Source: Alkalihalobacillus alcalophilus ATCC 27647 = CGMCC 1.3604
GTDB taxonomy: Bacteria; Bacillota; Bacilli; Bacillales; Bacillaceae_D
Reading direction: 5' to 3'
Assembly (NCBI RefSeq): GCF_000292245.2
Contig: NZ_ALPT02000057.1
Coordinates: 1 to 27,309 of the forward strand
Length of the DNA: 27,309 bases
Part shown: piece by piece, positions 7,888 through 15,122 of the stretch
How the letters are laid out: each line of letters starts with the position of its first letter
Position numbering within the stretch: the stretch's first letter is position 1
Program-made: the position numbers and the translations under genes
Notes under the pieces: generated by a model
What the model was told of the DNA's origin: nothing
What the model saw: only the letters and a program-made list of their open reading frames with translations
Database searches by the model: none

Positions 7888-8670
7888 ATGAATGCTGTTG
7901 AGGTAAACGGTTTATCTAAAGTTTTTAAAAAAGCATATGATAAGACATTGAAAGGTGTGTTTCTATCTTCAATTCGAAAAGAAAAAAAATTAGAACAGCA
8001 TCTAGCACTTAATGATGTTAACTTTTCTGTTAAAAAAGGAGAAGCATATGCGATTATAGGGAAAAATGGTGCCGGTAAAAGTACGCTATTCAAAGTTATT
8101 TCTGGTGTGATATTTCCAGATAAGGGTAGTATTAAGTTGAATGGAACAATAATGCCGCTTATTGAATTAAGTGCTGGTTTAAGTAGAGACCTTTCCGGGC
8201 TGGAAAATATTAAATTAAACTGTGCTATTTATGGACTAAATAAAGAAAAAATAAATCAAATCTTACCTGATATCATTGAATTTGCTGAGCTAGAAGATTT
8301 TATTGATACTCCTGTTAAGTTTTATTCATCGGGTATGAAAGCAAGGTTAGGTTTTTCGATCGCTGTTCATATTGATACCGATATTATCTTAATTGATGAA
8401 GTACTTGCGGTGGGTGATAAAGACTTTAAAGAAAAATGTTATGAACGCATTTTAGAACTAAAGGCAAAAGGGAAAACAATTATTATTGTTTCACATAGTT
8501 TAAGACCATTAAAGAAAATATGTGATAGGGCATTAATCTTGCACAAAGGTGAAGTTAAAGCCATTGGTGAAATTAATGAAATGATTGCTCAATACGAAAA
8601 GCAAAATCCAAAGAAAAAGAAAAAAGTGAAAAAGAAAGTTGTAAAGGAAGAAACATTGGTAAAAGAATAA
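7888..8670 (+). CDS. ABC transporter ATPase for polysaccharide/teichoic acid export (TagH-like)
   Basis: This 260-residue nucleotide-binding subunit should power the adjacent permease. Walker A is GKNGAGKS (about 58-65), the signature is the export-type YSSGMKARL, Walker B is IILIDEVLAVGD and the switch His is in VSHS. The N-terminal insertion (YDKTLKGVFLSSIRKEKK) before the first strand is typical of TagH/Wzt-type ATPases. The protein ends in a strongly basic tail (NPKKKKKVKKKVVKEE) instead of the long extracytoplasmic extension of B. subtilis TagH or the carbohydrate-binding domain of many Wzt proteins. The start ATG follows the permease stop directly, with GGGGGAAGTG as ribosome binding site. 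It belongs to the same transcription unit as the genes on either side. Confidence 0.9.
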   Translation: MNAVEVNGLSKVFKKAYDKTLKGVFLSSIRKEKKLEQHLALNDVNFSVKKGEAYAIIGKNGAGKSTLFKVISGVIFPDKGSIKLNGTIMPLIELSAGLSRDLSGLENIKLNCAIYGLNKEKINQILPDIIEFAELEDFIDTPVKFYSSGMKARLGFSIAVHIDTDIILIDEVLAVGDKDFKEKCYERILELKAKGKTIIIVSHSLRPLKKICDRALILHKGEVKAIGEINEMIAQYEKQNPKKKKKVKKKVVKEETLVKE

Positions 8671-8700
8671 AGTTTCATCCTTTAATTTTGAGGTGTTAAA

Positions 8701-9456
8701 ATGAAATCACAAATAGGAAAGCTACCAACAACGGTTTTTGATACGAAAAAAGTCAGGGCATATAGGGAACAAGCACAAAAATATAGTGCAAAAGAGGACT
8801 TATGGTCTTGGTTTGTTTTACGGCGCTTGTCTATTTTCTTTACAATAGTATTTATAAAGCTTCGATTAACACCTAATACGATCAGTTGGTTTAGCTTTAT
8901 AGGAATTGTCTCATCAGGTTTTCTTATGATTTTATCAACACCTCTAGCTTTTGCTTTTGCCTTTTTGTTTTATAATTTAGGTTACTTGTTTGATTGTGTG
9001 GATGGAGAAGTGGCACGGATAACGAAAAAAACATCAAAAAAAGGTGTTTTTATCGATATGCTCATTCAAGCAGCGACATTGCCTGTATTTATTTCATTTA
9101 TAATTTCGTTACTTGTGATGATGGGTTACTTGAGCCTAAATGTTTGGGAAAGTTTTATACTTTATTGTTTAATCGTTTTTGCGATAATGTCGTTATTAAT
9201 TCCATTGTCTTATCAAATTACGCTACAAAATGGTAGTGAACAAGATCCAGTGAATAAAATAAGAGCTAAGTCGTTTTTCTTTACTGTTGTTGGCTTTTTA
9301 TTAGGGTTACCCGGATTTTATGCGACGCTTCTTCTCCTTGTATTCATAGGATTATGGATTGATTGGCCACTTATCCCCATCTATATTGCTTTATTTTTGC
9401 TTGTTCTTGTATTGAAAGTTCTAGCACGATTATTTGTGACGCTTAAATCTATATAA
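8701..9456 (+). CDS. CDP-alcohol phosphotransferase family membrane protein
   Basis: This 251-residue polytopic membrane protein belongs to the CDP-alcohol phosphatidyltransferase family, which moves a phospho-alcohol or phosphatidyl group from a CDP-linked donor to an alcohol. The signature D-x2-D-G-x2-A-R-x8-G-x3-D-x3-D is present as D98, D101, G102, A105, R106, G115 and D119. The last position, normally the Asp taken as catalytic base, is Gln123. About six hydrophobic segments follow an N-terminal cytoplasmic part. The gene sits 30 nt after the ATPase with a GAGGTG ribosome binding site and before a TagD-like cytidylyltransferase, suggesting the donor could be CDP-glycerol and the acceptor a glycan. 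That role is inference; ordinary phospholipid synthesis is the alternative. Confidence 0.8.
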   Translation: MKSQIGKLPTTVFDTKKVRAYREQAQKYSAKEDLWSWFVLRRLSIFFTIVFIKLRLTPNTISWFSFIGIVSSGFLMILSTPLAFAFAFLFYNLGYLFDCVDGEVARITKKTSKKGVFIDMLIQAATLPVFISFIISLLVMMGYLSLNVWESFILYCLIVFAIMSLLIPLSYQITLQNGSEQDPVNKIRAKSFFFTVVGFLLGLPGFYATLLLLVFIGLWIDWPLIPIYIALFLLVLVLKVLARLFVTLKSI

Positions 9457-9489
9457 ATTTGTGATATTAGTGGTATCTCCTGGTAACGA

Positions 9490-9518
9490 TGTTGTGTTTG
9501 TTATTTCTATGTTATAAT
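9490..9518 (+). promoter_or_regulatory. Putative promoter of the cytidylyltransferase gene
   Basis: A consensus -10 TATAAT is at 9513-9518, with a weak TG-rich -35 region (TGTTGTGT, about 9490-9497). It would give tagD transcription independent of the upstream genes, with a leader of about 80 nt. Confidence 0.45.
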
Positions 9519-9605
9519 TAAGTTTATATTTTGTTAAGAACTTGATGAATAAGTAAATTATTTTGAAATAATCTGCATTCGTGATGATATAGGAGGTTGC
9601 CAAGC

Positions 9606-10001
9606 GTGAAAAAGGTTATCACATATGGAACATTCGATTTATTGCACTGGGGCCATATAAACCTATTGCGTCGAGCAAAAGAGTTAGGTGAATACTTAAT
9701 TGTGGCCATATCAACTGATGAATTTAATGAGTTAAAAAATAAAGAGTCTTTCCATAGCTTTGAAAATCGTAAAATGATATTAGAAGCCATTCGTTATGTA
9801 GATGAGGTTATTCCTGAGGAAAATTGGGAGCAAAAGATTACTGACGTGAAAAAGCATAGTGTAGATGTATTTGTTATGGGTGATGATTGGGAAGGTAAAT
9901 TCGACTTCTTGAAAGAACACTGTGAGGTTGTTTATTTGCCGAGAACGGCAGCTATTTCGACTTCCAAGATAAAAGAAGGAATTCGATCTATTCAAGATTA
10001 A
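9606..10001 (+). CDS. tagD: Glycerol-3-phosphate cytidylyltransferase
   Basis: This cytosolic enzyme makes CDP-glycerol from CTP and glycerol-3-phosphate, the donor for poly(glycerol phosphate) wall teichoic acid. At 131 residues it matches the family's usual 129-132. The start is GTG 9606, nine nt after AGGAGG; a TTG at 9597 in the same frame is too close to that site. Motifs are GTFDLLHWGH (CTP-binding HxGH), RYVDEVIPE, VFVMGDDWEGKFD and RTAAISTSKI (the ISTTKI-type motif). No TagB/TagF-type polymerase is in the window, so the CDP-glycerol could feed the neighbouring CDP-alcohol phosphotransferase or a polymerase elsewhere. A related use of another polyol phosphate cannot be excluded from sequence alone. 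Confidence 0.9.
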   Translation: MKKVITYGTFDLLHWGHINLLRRAKELGEYLIVAISTDEFNELKNKESFHSFENRKMILEAIRYVDEVIPEENWEQKITDVKKHSVDVFVMGDDWEGKFDFLKEHCEVVYLPRTAAISTSKIKEGIRSIQD

Positions 10002-10075
10002 TACAAAAAAGTTACTATTATACTATGGATTTTTCTGGTTAACTTGTAAAAGTAACGAAATTTAAAAGTTTTTGT

Positions 10076-10137
10076 TTTACAGCGATGATTTTATGTTAAA
10101 ATACTCCTAGACTATATATTCTATATATGCTAGGGGT
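10076..10137 (+). promoter_or_regulatory. Putative promoter and leader hairpin of the sugar transferase gene
   Basis: A -10-like TAAAAT is at 10097-10102 with TTTACA (10076-10081, 15-nt spacer) or TTGTTT (10073-10078, 18-nt spacer) as -35. The short leader contains an inverted repeat, CCTAG.CTATATA (10106-10118) against TATATATGCTAGG (about 10122-10134). Its right arm overlaps the AGGGG ribosome binding site ahead of ATG 10144, so the folded leader would hide the site. Confidence 0.45.
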
Positions 10138-10143
10138 TTTTAT

Positions 10144-11535
10144 ATGCCAAATATATTTCCAGAAAAAACATCGCGTTTTTCTGTAGTTCTAGTTGATATA
10201 TTAATTATTTTATTTTCATATACGATTTCATTTATGATTGCCTCTAATTATCGTGTTATCCAAGAGAGAAATATTGATGCTTTTATTAGTTTGTTTCCTT
10301 GGGTTTTGTTGATTGGGGTCTTTTTAATATATACGTTTGAGTTGGATCGTCTTGTTTTAAAGGATAAATATGATATTGTCCGTAAACTAATTGTGACAGT
10401 TGGTTTTATGTTTATTTTTACGACAGCTGCATCATTCTTATTCCGTGAATTTGCGTTACCACGTTCCGTTATCCTTATGTCACACTTCTTTGCTTTCTGG
10501 TTAATGTTAGGCTGGAAAATGATTTATGTGAAGATGACAAGTAAGAAATTTAAGGATCGGGCTGTTTTTATTGGCGATGAGGATGAGTATGAGCTCATGA
10601 CCGATAATCTTGTTGCCTCAAAATTAACAACAAGCAAAAAAGGTTTAGTGAGAATTCACAGCCTTGCATCATTGAAGGATTTAGGACAACAATTAGCTCC
10701 GTACAGCCATATTTTTGTCGGATCTGCTGTCACAGAAAAAAGAAAAAACGAAATTCTTTATTATGCAATGAAGCAAAATAAATTAGCGTATGTTATTCCG
10801 AATATGAATGATTTATTTGTGATGAAATCATCTGTGACAACACTCGGGGATTCGATGGTTATTCAAGTGAAACCTTTTAACTTAACAAATGGTCAAGAAA
10901 TCATTAAGAGACTGCTAGATTTATCTGTCTCGGCCGTAATGATTTTAGTAACATTGCCTTTGATGCTGATTGCGGCAATTTTGATCAAATTAGAAGACCG
11001 TGGTCCAATTTTCTTCAAACAGGAGCGAGTAGGAAAAGACGAAAAGCCATTTAATGTCTTGAAATTTCGTTCGATGATTGTCGATGCCGAAGCGAAAACA
11101 GGTCCTGTCTTAGCAAAAAGTAAAGACAATCGGATTACAAAAATCGGAGCTTTTATGCGTAAAACCCGAATTGATGAATTACCACAATTAATTAACGTAT
11201 TCCGTGGCGATATGTCTCTAGTTGGACCAAGACCAGAACGTGAATTCTTCGCAAAACAATTCCAAAAGGAAAACAAATGGTTTAACTATCGAAATTCAGT
11301 AAAACCAGGAATTACTGGGTACGCACAAGTGCTTGGTAATTACACAACAAGTCCAGAGCGGAAGTTGAAATTCGACTTGTATTATATTCGACATTATTCG
11401 ATTTGGTTAGATATTATGCTACTGCTGAAAACGGTGATTGTCGTCTTAAATAAATCACAAGCAGAAGGCAGTGTAGAGAAAGAGAGTCAGAGCAATATTG
11501 GCAAAAGAAAATATGGATTTATGAAAATGAAATAA
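10144..11535 (+). CDS. Undecaprenyl-phosphate sugar phosphotransferase (WcaJ/exopolysaccharide polyprenyl glycosylphosphotransferase)
   Basis: This membrane enzyme starts polysaccharide synthesis by moving a sugar-1-phosphate from a UDP-sugar to undecaprenyl phosphate. The 463 residues comprise four N-terminal membrane helices (about 15-125), a CoA-binding-like Rossmann domain (about 135-245), a membrane-inserted helix (about 260-282) and the catalytic bacterial sugar transferase domain to about 445. Conserved motifs are FKQERVGKDEKPFNVLKFRSM, KTRIDELPQLINVFRGDMSLVGPRPE (catalytic Asp-Glu in IDELPQ) and KPGITGYAQV. The start is ATG 10144 after TAGGGG. It is transcribed with the upstream genes or from its own promoter and is followed by a terminator. 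It belongs to a different superfamily from TagO, so the glycan may be an exopolysaccharide or non-classical wall polymer. Confidence 0.9.
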   Translation: MPNIFPEKTSRFSVVLVDILIILFSYTISFMIASNYRVIQERNIDAFISLFPWVLLIGVFLIYTFELDRLVLKDKYDIVRKLIVTVGFMFIFTTAASFLFREFALPRSVILMSHFFAFWLMLGWKMIYVKMTSKKFKDRAVFIGDEDEYELMTDNLVASKLTTSKKGLVRIHSLASLKDLGQQLAPYSHIFVGSAVTEKRKNEILYYAMKQNKLAYVIPNMNDLFVMKSSVTTLGDSMVIQVKPFNLTNGQEIIKRLLDLSVSAVMILVTLPLMLIAAILIKLEDRGPIFFKQERVGKDEKPFNVLKFRSMIVDAEAKTGPVLAKSKDNRITKIGAFMRKTRIDELPQLINVFRGDMSLVGPRPEREFFAKQFQKENKWFNYRNSVKPGITGYAQVLGNYTTSPERKLKFDLYYIRHYSIWLDIMLLLKTVIVVLNKSQAEGSVEKESQSNIGKRKYGFMKMK

Positions 11536-11546
11536 AAGATTAATAG

Positions 11547-11595
11547 CCGTTTCTGAGCTCACATTCGTTTTAGGTGAGTTAGGGAGCGGTTTTTT
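11547..11595 (+). terminator. Rho-independent terminator after the sugar transferase gene
   Basis: A 16-position stem (CCGTTTCTGAGCTCAC at 11547-11562 with GTGAGTTAGGGAGCGG at 11574-11589, one mismatch and several wobbles) is followed by six T residues. Confidence 0.85.
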
Positions 11596-11675
11596 GCTGT
11601 ATTTTTGGGTATGATAAACAAGGTGAAGTATGAATTGTGTTTTATTCATACCAATGGGCGGAGCGGTGGTTTACA

Positions 11676-12106
11676 ATACCCATGTAGGTTAATTAATAAG
11701 TACTGTAAATGTGAGGGGTTTGAGATTTTATCACCAATCCGAGTTTGAGTTAATAGGTATTATAAAAAGCTGAAATGTGAAATTAGATTACTAATTCGGG
11801 CTAATAAGCACTGTAAGTATGAGGAACTGAAAATTTCATTACCAATTCAGGTTAATAGGCACTGTAAAAAGCAGAACCGGGAAATTCCATTACCAATCCA
11901 AGTTAATACGCACCGTAAAAGAGAGGAATCGTAATTTTCATTACCAATTCCAGTTAATACGCACCGTAAATGCGAGGAACACGAAATCCCATTACCAAAT
12001 CCAGTACATAAGCACCGTAAAAAGGCGAACCGCGAAATCTCATTACCAATCCCAACTAATACGTACTATAACCTGACATAAAGGCAATTTCCATTACCAA
12101 TCCCCG
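11676..12106 (-). repeat. 51-bp-period degenerate tandem array, copy 1
   Basis: About eight units lie in the convergent gap between the sugar transferase and the minus-strand autolysin. The anchor GC(A/G)C(C/T)GTAA recurs at 11757, 11808, 11859, 11910, 11961, 12012 and 12063, exactly 51 bp apart, and the anchor (T)TACCAAT recurs at 11790, 11841, 11892, 11943, 11994, 12045 and 12096. One older unit near 11733 carries a 6-bp insertion. Read on the minus strand each unit is GGTAATGAAAAT, a variable 15-nt linker, TTACGGTGCG, then a second variable linker. The same layout occurs on the plus strand after degU. Confidence 0.9.
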
Positions 12107-12159
12107 ACATATCCTACCACAATTACGAACAATCAACATAAAAGTGGCATTTCAGCAAT

Positions 12160-12231
12160 AAAAAAACGCAGGATTTGCCCAGCTGTTGCAATTAAACCTA
12201 AAACGATTTAATCTGCTGGAATATCCTGCGT
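12160..12231 (-). terminator. Terminator of the minus-strand GH73 autolysin gene
   Basis: On the minus strand ACGCAGGAT (complement of 12223-12231) and an adjacent CCAGC pair with their complements around 12166-12184, and a T7 run follows (complement of A7 at 12160-12166). The loop is long, about 30 nt. Confidence 0.75.
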
Positions 12232-12266
12232 GTTGATTTCATAATTTATTTGATAACTGACTGAAG

Positions 12267-13742
12267 CTATTGACCGACCTTTTTTAAAAAGTCGCTGCTT
12301 ACCCAACTTGTGCGCTTGTTATAATCGACTTGTGTCCATGAATTGTTTGTATGAACTTGACCGTTGCTTTTAAGTACACCTGTAATATATTCACCTTTTT
12401 TGACGCTGTCGATAACTTCACCGCTTGGTTGATCACGTACATTTAGGCTAGTTGAAGAGGTTGAAATTTGATAAAGATTTTGTAGGCTAACATAGTCACC
12501 AGATAGCCATCCTGTTTCACGTCCAATTTTAACTTCATACCAACCATTGAAATTAATACCAAGCACTTGAACTCTTGTTTGAGTATCTAAAGTGCGAATG
12601 AAGGATTGAGCGGTTGTATTTGGTTCATTTCTAAAATTGACACGAGTTGTGGTTGTTCCGATAATCCCTTCTGGGTAACGTGTTATTTCCGTTGGTTCTG
12701 GGTTACCTGTCTGTACATATTCAGGAGCAGTTCCAGGTTGGTCCTTGTAGACGGGAATATTGTAACTTAACGTATGACCAGAAATGGAGGAATATAAATT
12801 AGCAATTCTTCCAGTTTGTTTGATAGCCCAAGCAATATCTGTTGCGTATTGGTTGTGCCCTGGATTAGCTGGATTCCATCTCATTTTGTAAAGGGTATCT
12901 TGTCCATTATGAATATAATTTTGGGCAACAAATTTAGCCCCATCTATAATCGCCTTTTCAGGTGTGAACCAGCCTTGGTCGTATGCATATTTAGCACCAC
13001 ATGACTTGGCACAGCCATCAAAAGCACCAATGCCGTACATATTATAGACCGTTTGACCATTGTAATTGATTCCACGTGCAAGTTCAGAATGACCATTTCC
13101 TGTTTCTAATAAAGCATGTGAGATTAAATAGATTTCATTAATAGAATGTGTCTTACTTGCTTCTATAAAGGCTTGCCCTTGACCAGTTAAAATCCCTTTG
13201 CTCGCGAGAACCGTATTATTTAACTCTAAGGCTTGAACACCCGCTCCTTTGGATAAGTCTAAAAATTGATAAAAATGAGAGGAGTCATTAGAGAAGTTAT
13301 TTGGGTTTAGATAATACTCAATATCTTCTGGGCTGGCATTTACCCACATTTTATTTAACTGAATCTGATACCAAGTGAATCCATCGTTTCCTTGGACCGT
13401 GTTTGTTATGTTTACTTTTTCTCCTGAAGTTACTTGGCCAATTGTCCAAAAGGTCGTACTTGGGCCACCACGTAGGTTCCAGCGTGTGGACTGACCATTA
13501 GTTCCTTGTTTTACTGTTCCTGTTGAACCAGAGACATTTAAAGCATCTGCTCTTATGTACATATTATATTTTTTATCCGTTTGAGCTTTTAGTGCGATTC
13601 GTCTTTCTAGGGCATTCTTAAATACCGTATTTACTTCGGTTGTCGTAAATGAATGAGCACTAGCTTGATGAGCACCTATAAAAACAAAAGTCATCATCAT
13701 TAGCCCGATAATAATAAATGCACCGATTTTTTTAGTCCACAT
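12267..13742 (-). CDS. Secreted GH73 endo-beta-N-acetylglucosaminidase (LytD-like) with SH3 domains
   Basis: This 491-residue exported peptidoglycan hydrolase has a signal peptide (1-29, cleavage after ASA). An SH3 domain follows at about 65-137, with RWNLRGGPSTTFWTIGQV. The glucosaminidase domain spans about 140-330, with likely catalytic Glu213 in HALLETGNG. Two C-terminal bacterial SH3 domains (TRVNFRNEPNTTAQSF and SLNVRDQPSGEVIDS) complete it. The catalytic part closely matches that of the 1009-residue protein at 2799-5828. It differs by a Cys pair in FDGCAKSCGAKYAY, which could form a disulphide. The ATG start is preceded by AGGAGGGACTACAAAACAA. It has its own promoter and terminator and appears monocistronic. 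B. subtilis also has lytD near its teichoic acid genes, so the context fits. Confidence 0.92.
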   Translation of the reverse strand: MWTKKIGAFIIIGLMMMTFVFIGAHQASAHSFTTTEVNTVFKNALERRIALKAQTDKKYNMYIRADALNVSGSTGTVKQGTNGQSTRWNLRGGPSTTFWTIGQVTSGEKVNITNTVQGNDGFTWYQIQLNKMWVNASPEDIEYYLNPNNFSNDSSHFYQFLDLSKGAGVQALELNNTVLASKGILTGQGQAFIEASKTHSINEIYLISHALLETGNGHSELARGINYNGQTVYNMYGIGAFDGCAKSCGAKYAYDQGWFTPEKAIIDGAKFVAQNYIHNGQDTLYKMRWNPANPGHNQYATDIAWAIKQTGRIANLYSSISGHTLSYNIPVYKDQPGTAPEYVQTGNPEPTEITRYPEGIIGTTTTRVNFRNEPNTTAQSFIRTLDTQTRVQVLGINFNGWYEVKIGRETGWLSGDYVSLQNLYQISTSSTSLNVRDQPSGEVIDSVKKGEYITGVLKSNGQVHTNNSWTQVDYNKRTSWVSSDFLKKVGQ

Positions 13743-13808
13743 TTGTTTTGTAGTCCCTCCTATATAGTTCTTTTTTAATGTGAATAAAGACTCTACTATG
13801 CTTTTTTT

Positions 13809-13837
13809 ATTATCTAATACTTTTACTAGAATGTTAA
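13809..13837 (-). promoter_or_regulatory. Sigma-A-type promoter of the minus-strand GH73 gene
   Basis: On the minus strand, TTAACA (complement of 13832-13837) is separated by 17 nt from GATAAT (complement of 13809-13814). It differs from consensus at one or two positions and lies about 65 nt upstream of the start codon. The sigma-D pattern expected by analogy with B. subtilis lytD was not seen. Confidence 0.7.
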
Positions 13838-13961
13838 TAGATTTGTTTATAAAAGTTTGGTAAATTGAAAGAAAGATAGAAAAGAACTAAGTAGTTGTTT
13901 GATTTAATGGGGAAGTGGGGAAAAGAGGATTAGATAAGGTTAAATATAAGGCGAAAAGAGA

Positions 13962-13993
13962 ATAAAAAACCCCCGTTCATAGAAACAGAGGTT
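13962..13993 (-). terminator. Terminator of the LCP gene
   Basis: On the minus strand AACCTCTGTT pairs with AACGGGGGTT (stem 13968-13977 with 13984-13993, some G-U pairs, 6-nt loop), followed by a T6 run (complement of 13962-13969). Confidence 0.8.
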
Positions 13994-14045
13994 AAAAATG
14001 TAATTTTATTTAACTTTTTATATAGATTAGATTAACTCAATAATC

Positions 14046-15079
14046 TTAGTAGCTTGTTTCGATTTCTTCAAATTTTTCTTCCTCAAAAGGGTTTGGGTCA
14101 TTTAGACTATGTCCATCAATTTCTAAGTGTTGCTTTAGTCTCGTTTGTAAGTCTGCTAGATGTTCTTGATCAACTTCTAAATAATAGACACCATTAATTG
14201 TTGCGTTGCTTCCTTGAACTTGATGATTTTCAATATCTGTTAATGAACCAGCATATGAATGAAGGGCTACTAGGTTAGCAAATGAAAAATTTGTACCTAA
14301 GTTATCACCTATTGCATCCATTAACCCATTAAAGTTAGTAATGGTAGAAAAACTTGCTGCTTGTTTAATAATTCCTTCAATTACTTGTTGTTGGCGTTGT
14401 CCACGGCCTATGTCACCGAGTGGGTCTTGTTTTCTCATTCTGGAATAAGCCAAAGCTTCTTTTCCGTTTATGTGCTGAAGACCTTCAGTAAATTGTAGAT
14501 TATAACTGTCTGTGCTTTTTTCATTAAAGGTAAAGTCAAATGGAACATCTACTTCAATTCCACCTAGGGCGTCGACAACATCAACGAGCCCTTCAAATCG
14601 AACATATCCATAATAGTCAATCGGAATATCTAAAAAGTTTTCAACCGTGTTAATAGTCATATTAAGACCACCACGTGAATTGGCATGATTAATTTTGTCC
14701 ATAAATCCTAACCCTACCATTTCAACGCGTGAGTCACGAGGGATGCTTGTTAAGATGATGCTTTTTTCATCCTTATTAAATGTTGCAACAAGCATTGCAT
14801 CAGTTCGAGCTCTAGTTTCACCTGGGCGTGAGTCATCACCTAAAAGTAAGACTGAAAAGTTATCCTTACTAGGATTAACGGCTTCGGTTCGCATTTCTGA
14901 CTTAACTCCACGCTCTAATTCTGGTTCAGCAGCACCTGTTATGGTTGAGTTAATTTTCCATGCCGAGTAGAAGATGGCTCCTCCAATCACTACAAATGTG
15001 AGAACGAATAGGGTTAAAATCGACTTGAGTATTTTACGTTTACTTCTTTTTTTCTTTGTCGTGTTCTAGACTGCTCCAC
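14046..15079 (-). CDS. LytR-CpsA-Psr (LCP) glycopolymer ligase, frameshifted near the start
   Basis: LCP enzymes move lipid-linked teichoic acid or capsule onto peptidoglycan outside the membrane. The LCP domain (from LLLGDDSRPGE) has the expected Arg/Asp motifs: TRARTDAMLVATF, SIPRDSRVEM, KINHANSRGG and GRGQRQQQVI. The C-terminus is acidic. The N-terminus is split at an A7 run (T7 at 15047-15053 on the plus strand). GTG (complement of 15077-15079, seven nt after AGAGG) encodes MEQSRTRQRKK, then leaves frame. One extra A gives RSKRKILKSILTLFVLTFVV, the usual basic stretch and membrane anchor, joined to the rest. Without that repair, the only later start (GTG at 14990) would lose most of the anchor. 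In B. subtilis a homologue (tagV/yvhJ) neighbours yvyE. Confidence 0.82.
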
Positions 15080-15100
15080 TATCATACCTCTCTTTCTTGA

Positions 15101-15122
15101 TGAAGGGTATTGAATCCCTTCA
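15101..15122. other. Perfect hairpin in the LCP leader region
   Basis: TGAAGGG (15101-15107) pairs with CCCTTCA (15116-15122) around an 8-nt loop, immediately upstream of the LCP ribosome binding site. The 10-nt string ATTGAATCCC occurs here (15109) and again at 15167. It could be a regulator site or an mRNA-stability hairpin; no function is assigned. Confidence 0.45.

Noticed and set aside
11676..12106. Possible CRISPR array
   Set aside because: The 51-bp period has two short conserved blocks and degenerate linkers of fixed length, not long identical repeats separated by unique spacers, and no cas genes are nearby.
13743..13860. Sigma-D promoter for the minus-strand LytD-like gene, expected from B. 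subtilis lytD
   Set aside because: No TAAA-N15-GCCGATAT-like pattern was seen; a good sigma-A-type pair with 17-nt spacing is present instead.
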